The notes beneath the pieces are model-generated. The model saw nothing but the letters and a program-made list of their open reading frames with translations. It was not told where the DNA came from and searched no databases. 64,000 bases of DNA. Source: Nyssa sinensis (lineage: Eukaryota; Streptophyta; Magnoliopsida; Cornales; Nyssaceae). The stretch is from assembly GCA_008638375.1 (NCBI GenBank), contig CM018036.1:11470328-11534327 (forward strand), given 5' to 3'. Position numbers and translations under genes: made by a program. Below are positions 47,442-58,268 of this stretch, piece by piece (within the stretch, counting starts at the first letter, position 1; each line of letters starts with the position of its first letter).

Positions 47442-50400
47442 CTGTCTCAAGTACAATGTTGAGAAGGTTAAAGAAGTTCTATCAAAAGATGGAAAATGGA
47501 ATAGACATCAATTAGTCTTTAACCTCTTACATATATTTGAGTTTTGGCTCAGCAGAGTCATTAGAAATTTGATCAAGTTGATTTGACTCAACAAAACATC
47601 AATCACCACATGGTCATTTTTCAATAAAACTGGGATAGAACTGGTGGTTGTTTTGCCAAAAGAATTAGCAAGAGAAGATTAGAACTTGGTTGCCAGCAAC
47701 TGAAATCCATGTGAGTATTCACCATTGGTTCCAAGATTTTGAATTTTGAAACACAAGTTCAAAAAAAAGCAAAGATTTTGAGATGGCATGAGATTGAAAC
47801 GGAATTTTAAATAGAAGCTTGACAAAGTTCCTAAGCTGCTTTACTAAGAAATGCAATATCACAACCAATATTTCATTTTAATCTTAGCGAAAGTTGAAAT
47901 TGATGTTGAAATCAAAATTAAAAATCACAAACGATTCTACCAATTATGCATGAACTTACCAAACTGATTCTCTTAGCCGCCATCTCTTCTCTCTGATAAA
48001 GTGCCAGTGACAGTTCCTGTGAGTGGTACCCGTCAGAAGCATCAAAGGAATCTGGACGCTCTAATTTGCTCCAATGTTTGAGCATTGCATGCTTGACAGT
48101 TTCATGGGACTTGTGGCCTCTATAATTGGTGCAACTTCCATGTACAATGTCAACATTTTCTTGCCCTTTTGACCCAACATTATTACTTAAATTCAATGCA
48201 CCTGAAGGTTCTAAAATGAGACTTCTTGAACTTGATCTACTGCGTGATCTCACAGATAAATCATCTATTCGCCTCTTTGCCCATGCAAACCCGCTTGATC
48301 CTGAAACTTGTAATGGACCTGAAAAGGGAATTTCCCCTTGAGATGCATTCTGTATGTGGGAAGCCTCTTCCAATATATCAATTGATGGTTTAGGTGGCTC
48401 CACTCCTGAGATAATATCTCTTTTCTTACAATTATTTACATTGATTTTATGGAAGCCTTGAGTTTGTGCTGGCAAATCCTGCACACATATAATAAATCAA
48501 TGAGAATATTTTTCCCTTAATAATTGAAGCAAATACACACACACAAGCAAATATAAAAGCATACATGTATTTAGCTATTAGTTCTGTATTTATATATATA
48601 ATATGGAGAGAGAGAGAGAGAGAGAGATTGATACCTCTGCTGGTGCCAATTTATTGAGTCCATTTGGTTTTCTATTTAACTTCCTTTTCGTTTCTGGTCC
48701 ACAGACTCTCCCACTAGGCCTCTTCCTGAAAAATTGAGTACTAAATTGTAATTCTTGAAAGATGACACAATTTAATAAAGATGGAGAAAAAGAACTCTAA
48801 AGCAGTTGCAAATGCAAAAGACCAAGATTCATTTGACTCATTAGTTGGTAAGCCCAATACTTTGGCTGTATTAATTATATAATTACCATAGTTCATGAGT
48901 TAGCCAAGCCCCAGAGGGGATACTTGTTATTAGGACATTTGGAGGTTCAATTAAAATTGAAATAGTCTGTCATCTAACTAGGAATTGAAATGCGTCGATC
49001 ATAGCTCTGAGAGCAACCAAAGTAGTATTTTTTTTTACTCAACACTTACAAATTAAGGTCACTCAGGTTTTCATAAATGAACTCAATTCCTCTGTAGCCA
49101 CTGGTGATCACATCACACAGCCAAAATATCTTCCTTCTTTGTTTGGGTTGGGGGGGGGGGGGGGTGTGAAGGGGGTTGTTTTTTCTATCATGTCACATGC
49201 TAACTTTGAGCTGGCTCTGGACCAGTAGGCAACTCTAGACCATGAATATGAGGGGTGGGGGCATACAAAAAATAAAATTAAAGGGGGTCTTTTCGAAAAT
49301 CTAAAAAAATTGGGGGGGGGGGGGGGCAACTTCTATTTTTTTTTTAATTTATATATAAAATAAGGGTAAGAAAATCACAGTTTTTAAAGTTTGAGGGGGG
49401 GCATTGCCCCAGCCCCCCCTTCTAGGCTGTGGCTCTGCCACATCTCTGGACAATTGTTCTGTCAAAATTGCCACTGTTGACAGACAAAGGCAAATACAGA
49501 ACTTCTCAGTAGGAGGGGCTATTAGAAAATATTATAAGTTTTAGGAGGGGAAATATTTGAATAATAGTAAAATCTTAGTAGGAAACTTTTTATTCCCCTC
49601 AAATCTTTGAGGGGGCTCCTAGCCCCCCTCCAAGTCCAATGTTGACAAAAGGTTACCCAAGTCAAAATTTCTGCAGGACAATTGAAAATTAGGCACCTCA
49701 CCTTTGTGCTTCCTCACGGTGTTTTGCATCAATCTCTTTGCTTGGTGGGTATTTTTCCAAGCTTGACGGCTCACATGCATAAGGCTTTGTTGTGAAATAC
49801 TGAGGATGGAAAGTAAAAGATAAAGATTACCCACAATCCTACTAGTGAAAACTGAAGTTTAAAGACAAATATAAGAACTGCAGTTGCATGTTACACATCT
49901 GTCAATGTAATCATATGGAAATGACACAAGAACAAGAATCTCATTCATTCCACTTGATTGGAGAAAGAAGATATATGGAAAATGGTTAGACAAAAACTAA
50001 ACTGTCATCAATTAGAAACATACATAGGATACACATGATTTTGGTGCGGTGAAATGAAACCATATTAATTAATATGCTTGTGTGTATATGTCAAATTCAT
50101 TAGAGTATTATGCAACCTGCAGTTCAGAAAGTTAACAAAAAATGCAATGTTTTGCTGCATGAATACCTCAGATGCAAGAGCGGAAGAGGCTGTCCCACGC
50201 TTATATGGTTCCACTGAAAGGAAAGTTTCTATCAGATTCACAGCAGTTTTCGGTAGCTCTTTGAGGGTCTCCCAAAGACAGCTTTCATAAGCATGATGTG
50301 GTTTAAATAGAGTTGCACGAGGGAGTTTAGACTTTTTCCAGTAATCATCAGGTGGAGATCCACAAAGCTTGAAAATTTTATGTAGTTGTTCAATCTGTAG

Positions 50401-53400
50401 GTGGTACAGGAACAATTCTTCAGAACGTCAAATTGCAGAATCAAAATTATATGCTAAACCAGCTATATATATATTTTTGACAATAGTATATGGTAAAAAA
50501 TCGTTACTTTTTAATTAATCTGTAATTTAAATAAAATATGGAAACATCGCCTTATGATCATCCCAATATATTTGACCATGTAACATGAACGACAATAAAA
50601 TTGGAAACCTGCCCCATTATTGGCAGTCCTTTCTCGATGGTCACTGCCAAATAACTATGCTACAATGATGATAGACTGGAAACTAGTTCCCCGTTAAATT
50701 AATTTATGATGACTCATAATCTTGATGTTCCTATAAGAACACCATCATATTTTGTGTGGTGAAAAAATTTGGATTTCACTGAAGAGGGAACAAAATGGTT
50801 TTCAAAGATGTTGCAATCTCTCATAATTGTTTTCTAAGAAATCTATATTATTCTTACATTTTAGGTCATATTATGGAATCATACACAAGGATCAAAATAT
50901 CGTTTCGATGTATAGTTTCGGTCTGTCCGAAAACGGAAACGTTTCGAAAATGTTTCGGAAACATAATGAAAACGGAGAAAAGATTGGAAACATGTGGAAA
51001 CATAACTTAAAATTTATTTATTTATACAAATAAGCCTATTTATTGAATATTTGTGCATGTTTAAAGCATATACATCATATTCATGATAAATGACACTAAT
51101 TTATGATAAATGACATAATAGATAAACTATGTAATATCCACGAATTAGATAATTTGACACAAATTATATATATAAAAAAAAAAAAAGTAAAACAAATAGC
51201 GATTTAAAGCTATTATAATTAGTAACTTAGTATTAAAATAATTGTTTCTCTACACTTTATTTCTCCTACTACTTTTCTATTATTTTAAAGAAAATAATAA
51301 AAATATCTTCTTGTAATTTTGAGTCTTAATCCTCAAAAAATAAATGGATATTATTTTTTACTAACTTCTAGAATTATTGTTGATACAAAAGAAATGTTTC
51401 CTCTGATTCGGTATGTTTCCATTAGTTTCGGTATGTTTCTACGGAAACAATTTTGTTTCCATGGAAACATGTGAATTTCGATGTTCTACTAATGTTTCGT
51501 TTCGGTTCCCTGAGAAACGGAAACGTTTCGGCCGTTTCGATGGAAAAGAAACGAAATTTTGATCCTTAATCATACATTTATGCTACCGAGAGAGACATTG
51601 CTTAAAAGGATTGCTTCACTTTCATGTACTTGTTTCTTCACACCATCCTTTATACACTAGCTGAGAGTCTTATCCATTGTATCTATGTTGGTATTATGAT
51701 ACAGGTTTTATTTCACAAGTAATAAAAGCAGTATGATTATGTATCAATTAAAATTACTACAGTAATTGATTATGACAGATCAGAATCAGTACCTACAGAA
51801 TTAAAGGAGAAATTTAATATTATTTATAAAATTTAATACACAATAGGCACTTTTAATAATTTGAACATAATATAAAATTATAGAACATAAATTGTACTTA
51901 CAAGTTTCTGCAAATATGGAAAGAATAGATAAGCGTAGATCAAAGCTAGTGTTTGACACTATGTCTTTAAGACAGATTTCGCCCCTCGCAGTAGTGCTTA
52001 TGAACCTTTTAGACGTTTGTCTCCTAGGATATAATGATCTGAATTGTCACACAGTAGAAGCACTGCAAACTGTGTGCCTAGTGAACCACAACAGTGATTG
52101 TACTTTGACTGACTCATGCATGAATGCACATAATTACTTTTGTAATGAGGGATGGATGATGTTTATATAGACCACTTCGTGACTGTTCAGTACAATCGCA
52201 AAACTAATGATGCATCTATTCACGGCGAACATACACAATGCTTCACTTTGAACTAATGCATCTATTGGTGAACATGCACACCAATCCGAAGGGACGCAAC
52301 TGTTCCTTGAATGGGCGTACCAATTCAAAGGGATAGAACCTATTCATGGTGACTATTTAGTCAAAATTCAAAAATGTAACGTTTTGAAAATATAATTTAA
52401 ATAAATCAAATTATTTAAATAAAATCTCTAAAAAGATATATATACAGCGGGTCAAGGCCCAAGCCCAATCCAACCCAACCCGACTTGGTTCAGGTGCTGG
52501 GCGGCAGCGCGTATGTGTGGTGAACCCACCATGGGCTAGATCTTCTCCCATTAACAAAACCTAGGGTACCCCTTGGGGCCCAAACCATCCCTCTTCAAGG
52601 TAATTGTATATATACTCTTCAAAAGTTTTGTTCCCAATCTATGTGGGACACAAGTTTTTCACAAACTTTCAAACTTTGTTACTATTTTCAAGTGGTGATA
52701 TTTGGAATTAATTTATCATTTATTCCTTAATGATTTTGAGCAACCCAATATATGTTCTTAATCTCCTCATAGAGCATAACATATTTCCATGTGAACCCAC
52801 CTTAAATAATGTGTGAGGCCCACTTTTATTTTAGCTTAAAGTTGGCTAAAAACCCATGCTCTAAACCCATTTTTCCAACAATCTATTCTTTACATACAAG
52901 AAATTTCAGAATTATGTACAAAATGCTAGTAGGCAATTTAATCCTTCCTCTAGGATATTGCAAGTAATTTTTTTTTCAGATGATCCAGAAAATTGTAATA
53001 TTTCCAAATATAAAGAAAAAGAAATTGCAAACAGTCACACTCACACCCACATACACACATTATTGAAAAAAGATGCTTGTACTATGGCACGATGAATCCT
53101 ATAAAAATCTGTACAAGAAATTTAATCTTGGACTTTGCTCATATATGATGCTGCATAGGGGTGGAATATGTAAAAACATTATCAATTTCCCACTTAGGGA
53201 TGTATGATTTCCATTTCCCGGGAAATGTAAGAACTAAGAATAAGAGTCAAGAAAGAGTACAAGTTTCTTTTGAGCACGACAGCATGGTGCCAAGGTTTGA
53301 GATGAAGCAAGGATCCCTATATTTAGAAGTCTCAGCTAGGATACCAAGATTGTCTGAATCTTAACCCATTGATAAAATTGCATTCTTCAGGATTACTAAC

Positions 53401-56252
53401 AAAAACAAAAATAATTGACATTGTCATGTGTTTGAAAGAATTTTTAAGGAAAATGTTTTCTACTTTATATTAAGGTTCCATATAAGCATGATTATGCTAT
53501 GTTCAACATCATAGAGAAAATTTACCCCAAAGAAATTCTAAGAAATTGGTACCTTGTGATTTTTTGGAGAAACTTATTATTATGATCTACCTACTGATGA
53601 TTGATGATTACATCTGAATATTAGAAAACCATCCAGTAAGGTGATTACCTCAGTTCTTCCCTGAAGGATAGGTCTCCCAAGGAGAAGTTCTGCAAATACA
53701 CAGCCAACACTCCAGAGATCCACAGATGCTCCATAATCTGTGGAACCTAGCAAAAGTTCAGGGGGACGGTACCATAAAGTGACAACTCGGCTGGTTAGGG
53801 GTTGCCTTTGCCTGTAAGGGCCAGAACTAAAGAAGTTTGCCAACCCAAAATCAGCCACCTTCAAAACTCCTTCATTATTTACCAGAAGATTTGCACCCTT
53901 AATGTCCCGATGCATTATGCCGCGAGAGTGACAATGCTCGAGTCCAGACAAAAACTGTTTCATGTAGCACTTAACCTACACAAAAAGAATCAATTGAACC
54001 TTTAATAGTAAACACTAATAACCTCACTCAGTGGAAGGAACGGTGAACTTGGAAACAGGGAAATCGAAACATTCAATTTCTTAGCATTTTAAATGAATTT
54101 GTGTCCGTATGAATTTTCTGAAGCACTTAGATAACTGAATCAGTATATTGTTTTTTTTAGCATTTTATATGACATTGGGATATCAAGAAAATATTAAAAT
54201 TTTTTTTAGGCATCCTTATATCATGACAATATGCTGGTGGTGACTTCTATTACATAAATGATTTAACTAATGTGTCCAATGATGCTGAAGCCAAAATTAA
54301 ATTGTTTCCTTCCACGCCTCCAATATAAAATTTTGAAATAAAAATTGAGAAATTAAACATGAGTAAACCTGTGCCTCGCTGAACTTGATGTCAGGGCAAG
54401 ACAGAAGTCCAGATATGTCATGTTCCATGTACTCGAATACAAGGTATATGCTGCATGACAATTGGGAGGTAATTAAGCCCTCCAGTTTTATGATATTTGG
54501 ATGATCAAGCCTGCGTAGAATCATTATTTCTCGTGCCATAAACCGGACGCTTTCAGGCTCAAAATTGTCAAATCGCACCTTCTTCAGAGCGACTATCTTC
54601 CCAGTTTGTATGTCACGTGCTCGGAAAACACTGCTATATGTACCCTGTCCAATCTATCAAACCAGTAGAAATTGTATAAAATTATTATCAGATGAACAGC
54701 TAAAACTTCTGACGGAGGAAACATCAAATTTAATGTAAATAGGACAATTTAATGATAGTGGATATATAAATTTTTATTATACCAATTGGGATATTTCGAC
54801 GAAGGAAAAAGAAACTATAAGATTTAAGGTCAAATGAATGAGCAGCAGCATTCATAAGGGAAAAATTATATTCACCTGATCAAAAAGTAATTAGTGGCTC
54901 TAGGATGGTAACCCTGTATGAACTCTAGCTATGGGGAATTTCCTACCAAACAGCAAGATATCTGGTCACCTGTTTGCTAAAAAAGGAACTTTTGCCGACT
55001 GGTCTCCGTCTCACCAACATCATGTCAATTTACATGGAAAGGTTTGAAGTATAAATGACTAAACAATTAAGTTATTTGTTCAAATGGCTTTACCAACAGA
55101 ACTAGGCAGCCAATTATTCGGAAGCCCAAAACTAAAGCAATTATATTTCTGGCAGCAAGAGAAGAATATGCTTCCTATACATTCCAGAATCTCCAAAATT
55201 GTAGTGTTATTAATAGTTTCATAATATGCATAGACACTACTCACAAGTCAGGAGTCAGGACCATACAATGCTGAAGTATGAATTCCAGTGCATGACATAC
55301 AATTTCAAGGCCAAAAAAAAAAAAACAAAAATTCTGCTCATTAACTTCAGTTGTTGGTGAATTTGTTAAGAAAACATCAGCTCCTAAAACAATAGATAAG
55401 TGATGAATTGCAAAATGTCAGCTTACAAGTTCAACTAATATTTTAAGCTTCTACAAGGAAAGTTTGTTTGCTATACTGCACCAAGCAATAGGAAAACTTC
55501 TTAACTTTCTTCATAAAACCGGAAAATAGTCTAGACCCAAAAAAGATTTATTGATATTTATACTCAAATTGATTGGAAAAAAAAACAGAAATATATAAAA
55601 TTTTTTTTACTTGAGTGATATGAGAAATGGTTTAAGTTCATCTTCCCCAAGTTTTCAAAAATAGGCATCTCTCCCTTGGAAAATTTCAGAGACTCTTGGG
55701 GGAAAAAAAAACTATTGATACATTAGACTCAAATGGAAACGAAAACACTACAGTGTTAACGAACGCAGCGGCAATTATAACAAAATTGATAATACGTAAT
55801 GTAGAAGATACTGTGATAAGTGAGATATATAGGATCAGATATATGTATCAACCTTCTCCAATTTTTCGAAAGAGTCCGCTTTAAGAGGCACCCAACCGTG
55901 AATGGCTTCGCCGGCGACGGCGCTGAGCCAAGCAGGCCAACCGGCGGCGATCTGTTCTCCCTCCACGTACTTCTGCAAATTCCCCAACCTAAAGCTCAAC
56001 GACTCAGCACCACCACCACCATTAGAACTCGCCCTCTCCGACTCACACAACTCGCTGCCACTCAACACCGACACAGACACCGAATCCGTCTTCTTCTTCT
56101 TCTTATTCTTATTCTTCTCCAATTCCACCAGGCTGCCCACCACTGCCACAACGGCTTCGGCCCGAGCTCGCCACCGCATTGTCTCGAAACGCCCCAGAAT
56201 GATCGATAGCAGGCGTCACCGAAACCGCATGCTTTGAGGTCACACAGCCCAT
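47283..56252 (-). CDS. CRK/CDK-like Ser/Thr protein kinase (IBS1/At1g54610 family), 8 exons
   Basis: After correcting one base the product is about 701 residues, the normal length for this plant family. It starts MGCVTSKHAVSVTPAIDHSG; Gly2 is a likely myristoylation site and Cys3 a possible palmitoylation site, pointing to membrane attachment. The kinase domain (about 128-415) has GQGTYSSV, Lys157 in VALKK, HRD with Asp252, DFG with Asp270, and SRVVTLWYRPPELLLG. All catalytic residues are present. PESVRFM replaces the cyclin-binding PSTAIRE helix. The C-terminal tail has the family blocks FSGPLQVSGSSGFAWAKRR, SQELSLALYQREEMAAK and VDELLEKHERQIR. The eight exons have canonical splice sites and consistent phases. 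One +1 frame break lies in exon 1 (about 56120-56180). Arabidopsis IBS1 acts in defence priming; a similar role here is only inferred. Confidence 0.93.
47960..48478 (-). CDS. Kinase exon 7 (C-terminal tail)
   Basis: 519 nt, acceptor tgtgcag|GATTTG, donor AGTTTG|gtaagt. It contains ASQGEIPFSGPLQVSGSSGF, AWAKRRIDDLSVRSRSRSSS and ERPDSFDASDGYHSQELSL. Ser-rich, probably disordered. Confidence 0.93.
48605..48628. repeat. (GA)n microsatellite in kinase intron 6
   Basis: Pure GA run just downstream of the donor of kinase exon 6. Confidence 0.9.
48635..48725 (-). CDS. Kinase exon 6
   Basis: 91 nt, acceptor tttttcag|GAAGAG, donor GCAGAG|gtatca. A basic stretch, KRPSGRVCGPETKRKLNRK, ending NKLAPAE as in the family. 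Confidence 0.9.
49140..49645. mobile_element. Degraded hAT-like remnants with poly-G tracts
   Basis: G runs at 49150-49164 and 49312-49326. Terminal-like blocks gcattgccccagccccccctt (49401-49421) with gctgtggctctgcca, and gagggggctcctagcccccctcc (49609-49631), resemble the G-rich subterminal ends of the hAT at 19003. At least two overlapping fragments lie in kinase intron 5. Boundaries uncertain. Confidence 0.35.
49702..49799 (-). CDS. Kinase exon 5
   Basis: 98 nt, acceptor atcctcag|TATTTC, donor CAAAG|gtgagg. It encodes YFTTKPYACEPSSLEKYPPS and then KEIDAKHREEAQ. Ends in phase 2. Confidence 0.92.
50167..50394 (-). CDS. Kinase exon 4 (C-lobe)
   Basis: 228 nt, acceptor cctacag|ATTGAA, donor TCTGAG|gtattc. 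It reads IEQLHKIFKLCGSPPDDYW and FLSVEPYKRGTASSALASE. Confidence 0.95.
50886..51567. mobile_element. Non-autonomous MULE-like element, copy 2
   Basis: Terminal inverted repeats AAGGATCAAAATATCG (left) and its complement CGAAATTTTGATCCTT (right). The 9-bp flanks aatcataca at 50877-50885 and 51568-51576 are identical, the length typical of Mutator-like elements. The interior has repeated gaaacgtttcg and ggtatgtttcc motifs and no transposase. It is 682 bp, in kinase intron 3. Confidence 0.8.
51890..52880 (-). mobile_element. Solo-LTR-like copy of a copia-type LTR, minus orientation
   Basis: On the minus strand it begins TGTTGGAAAAATGGG at 52880 and passes catatattgggttgctcaaa, atatcaccacttgaaaatag, tgtgtcccacatag and gagtatatatacaatt. 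It then has the TATA-like gtctatataaacatc and ttcactaggcacacag. These blocks match 34965-36100 in order. It lies in kinase intron 3. The 3' end is approximate. Confidence 0.6.
53649..53975 (-). CDS. Kinase exon 3 (catalytic loop, activation segment)
   Basis: 327 nt, acceptor tgtgtag|GTTAAG, donor ACTGAG|gtaatc. It contains MHRDIKGANLLVNNEG, VADFGLANFFSSG, TSRVVTLWYRPPELLLGS and DLWSVGCVFAELLLGRPIL. Confidence 0.96.
54369..54653 (-). CDS. Kinase exon 2 (ATP-binding lobe)
   Basis: 285 nt, acceptor gatag|ATTGGA, donor GCACAG|gtttac. It contains IGQGTYSSVFRARD, VALKKVRFDNFEPESVRFMA and LVFEYMEHDISGLLS. The frame is intact. Confidence 0.95.
55853..56252 (-). CDS. Kinase exon 1 (N-terminus) with a one-base frame break
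   Basis: ATG at 56252-56250. It reads MGCVTSKHAVSVTPAIDHSG and GAFRDNAVASSG in one frame, then LVELEKNKNKKKKKTDSVSV and GEAIHGWVPLKADSFEKLEK in the next. The exon is 400 nt where the phases need 399. Unrepaired, the first frame stops at a TAA near 56107. Donor GAGAAG|gttgat. Confidence 0.9.
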
Positions 56253-57439
56253 GAAAAATGTTCACCGACCCAGAATCATAGATTGGGTGTTTAAGACTAC
56301 CCAGATCAAGAAATGAGCGAATTGGATTGGGGTGAGTTTTGTCAAGCTCAAAAATGGGGTGGCAGCAAAAATGGTGAAGAACTGAAGATCAAGAAAATGT
56401 TATATATCCAAGACCCCTGAACATTACATCAATTTCTCTCTCATCTAACCCGTTTTGTTAAGTTCTGCGACAATTGCGGAAGGTGGAGATGATAGGGAAG
56501 GAGCGAAATCAACGGAAAGATGGACTAGTGTAGTCTGGTCTTTGTTTCTGTGTTTTCGCTCTGCAGAAGTTATAAAAATGCACTCGTTCGTGACTTGAGA
56601 CTGTTCTCGAGTCTTAGGCGTCTTTCAGATTTTAATTCTCTTTCATTTTTTTGTTTTTTTTTTTAAATTACAGTAATTTCTTTTGAAATTTTTAAGATTT
56701 TTTTTAAAATTTTTTGAAATGACATTAATTTTTTTTATTTTTACTATAAATTATAAAAACTTTTTCTCTAATTTAATTTTTCTCAAAATAACAAAAATAT
56801 TTATTTATTAATTTTTTTTACATTTTCTTAATTTTAACCATTTTTTTCTAAAATTTTTTTATGTTATATATAAAAAAATAAAAAGAAATAATTTATATTT
56901 TTTAGTTAAAAAATAATTTAATTAATATTTATTAAAAAAATTTAAAAAAAATGTAACAAAAAATAAACGAAAGGAATATTTTGTTATTTTGATTTTTGTA
57001 GTTTGTCAATAAAAATAAAAAATATTAATTTTATTTAAAAAATTTTAAAAATATTTGTTTATAATTATTAAAAATTTAAAAAAAATTAATATAATTCACA
57101 CAAACAATTCTCAAAATTGTGTAAACATTACTCTCATTCGAGTCATCTCATATTTAGAAAAGTCAACTCTTTTTTCAGCATTTCTAGACTTTTCAGCGCA
57201 TTATCCCAACAAATTATTCCGACACTCATGGATCTATCTCACCGGTACGAGTGTTGGGATAATTTGTTAAAATAATGTGTTAAAAAGTTCAGCATTAATT
57301 CTCTTTTTTTTTTTATCTGATTTTATTTTTTAGAATAAATATAGATTACTATATTATAAAAATGTATTTAATAAATAATTTAAAATTTAAAATTAATTCA
57401 TCTACACTTAAAGCAAAGTCTATCTTTTCAAACAAATAC

Positions 57440-57495
<56 letters not shown>

Positions 57496-57505
57496 ATATT
57501 GCATG
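56253..57505. promoter_or_regulatory. Kinase 5' flank / presumed promoter, then AT-rich DNA
   Basis: 56253-56640 is of mixed composition and presumably holds the 5' UTR and core promoter. From 56640 the sequence is very AT-rich with a hairpin at 57188-57288. No TATA box or transcription start could be fixed. Confidence 0.4.
57188..57288. repeat. Inverted-repeat hairpin (MITE-like)
   Basis: The left arm (57188-57227, cattatcccaacaaattatt) pairs with the right arm (57249-57288, gggataatttgttaaaataatg). About three quarters of ~40 positions match, around a ~21-bp loop. Non-coding. Confidence 0.55.
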
Positions 57506-58260
57506 CAAGAGCGAAGGTAGGAAAAAAATTTGGGAGGCTAATTTTTTTAAAAAATTGAAACAAAATTTTGAAAGAGAAATAAAAGATTTAAGATAAAAAT
57601 TTTGAGATAAAAAAATGAGAAATGAAGGGTAAAATTGAGTTGGACTAATTTTTAAAATGTCAAAAATTTACAAGTAAGATTTTTTTTTCCTCACATTTTG
57701 GGGGACTACTAGGAATGGCAACGAGTTAGGTTTGGGACGGGGTGACGTTTCACCAACCCCGACCTCGACTCCAATCCTGTTTAGAAGTTTACTCTAATCT
57801 CGACTCCGTTTATATTCTCCAATTCTACCTTGTCCCGTCCTGAAACCCCAATATATATATATATATATATATATTTAAGTAAGTTAATTTTTTTTTTTGA
57901 TAAGTAAATTAATTTTTTATTGTCAAAATAACTAATACAAGAAAAAAATATATAAATGTGATATGAAAACCTTAAAATTAATTTTATATAGTGTTGTTTA
58001 TTGGTAAATATAGTTTATATAAAAATAAATTAATAAAAATTAATATATAAATCGGACTGGGGTCGGGGCGGGAGTGACCATCCCCCGAACCCTGCCAAGA
58101 ACCCAATAGAGTTTTAAAGCTCCCACTCCGACCCCATTTATGAGTATCCCATACCCGTCCCCATTAGAGGCAGGGTGAGGACAGGGTCCCCGACGGGACA
58201 GAGCAAATTTCTATCCCCAAGGTTACAGCCCACCCAAGCCATCCCCTCCCTCCGCCCTTG
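57506..58260. mobile_element. Non-autonomous hAT transposon with a nested element
   Basis: Terminal inverted repeats CAAGAGCGAAGGTAGG (left) and the complement CAAGGGCGGAGGGAGG (right). The 8-bp flanks attgcatg (57498-57505) and attgcaag (58261-58268) differ at one base, as expected for hAT. The interior is non-coding. A second element occupies about 57710-58220. Confidence 0.78.
57710..58220. mobile_element. Nested short element (G-rich subterminal, TAGGAATGGCAA-type)
   Basis: It starts taggaatggcaacgagttag, has gggacggggtgac near the left and cggggtcggggcgggagtg plus ctccgaccccattta to the right, and ends near ttctatcccca. It resembles 41178-41590. It interrupts the hAT element, so it is the younger insertion. 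Confidence 0.5.
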
Positions 58261-58268
58261 ATTGCAAG

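Noticed and set aside
51892..52170. 92-codon plus-strand open frame
   Set aside because: Lies antisense within the solo-LTR-like copy; no protein family.
55820..56237. Plus-strand open frames of 111-129 codons
   Set aside because: Antisense of kinase exon 1, which has clear family similarity on the minus strand.
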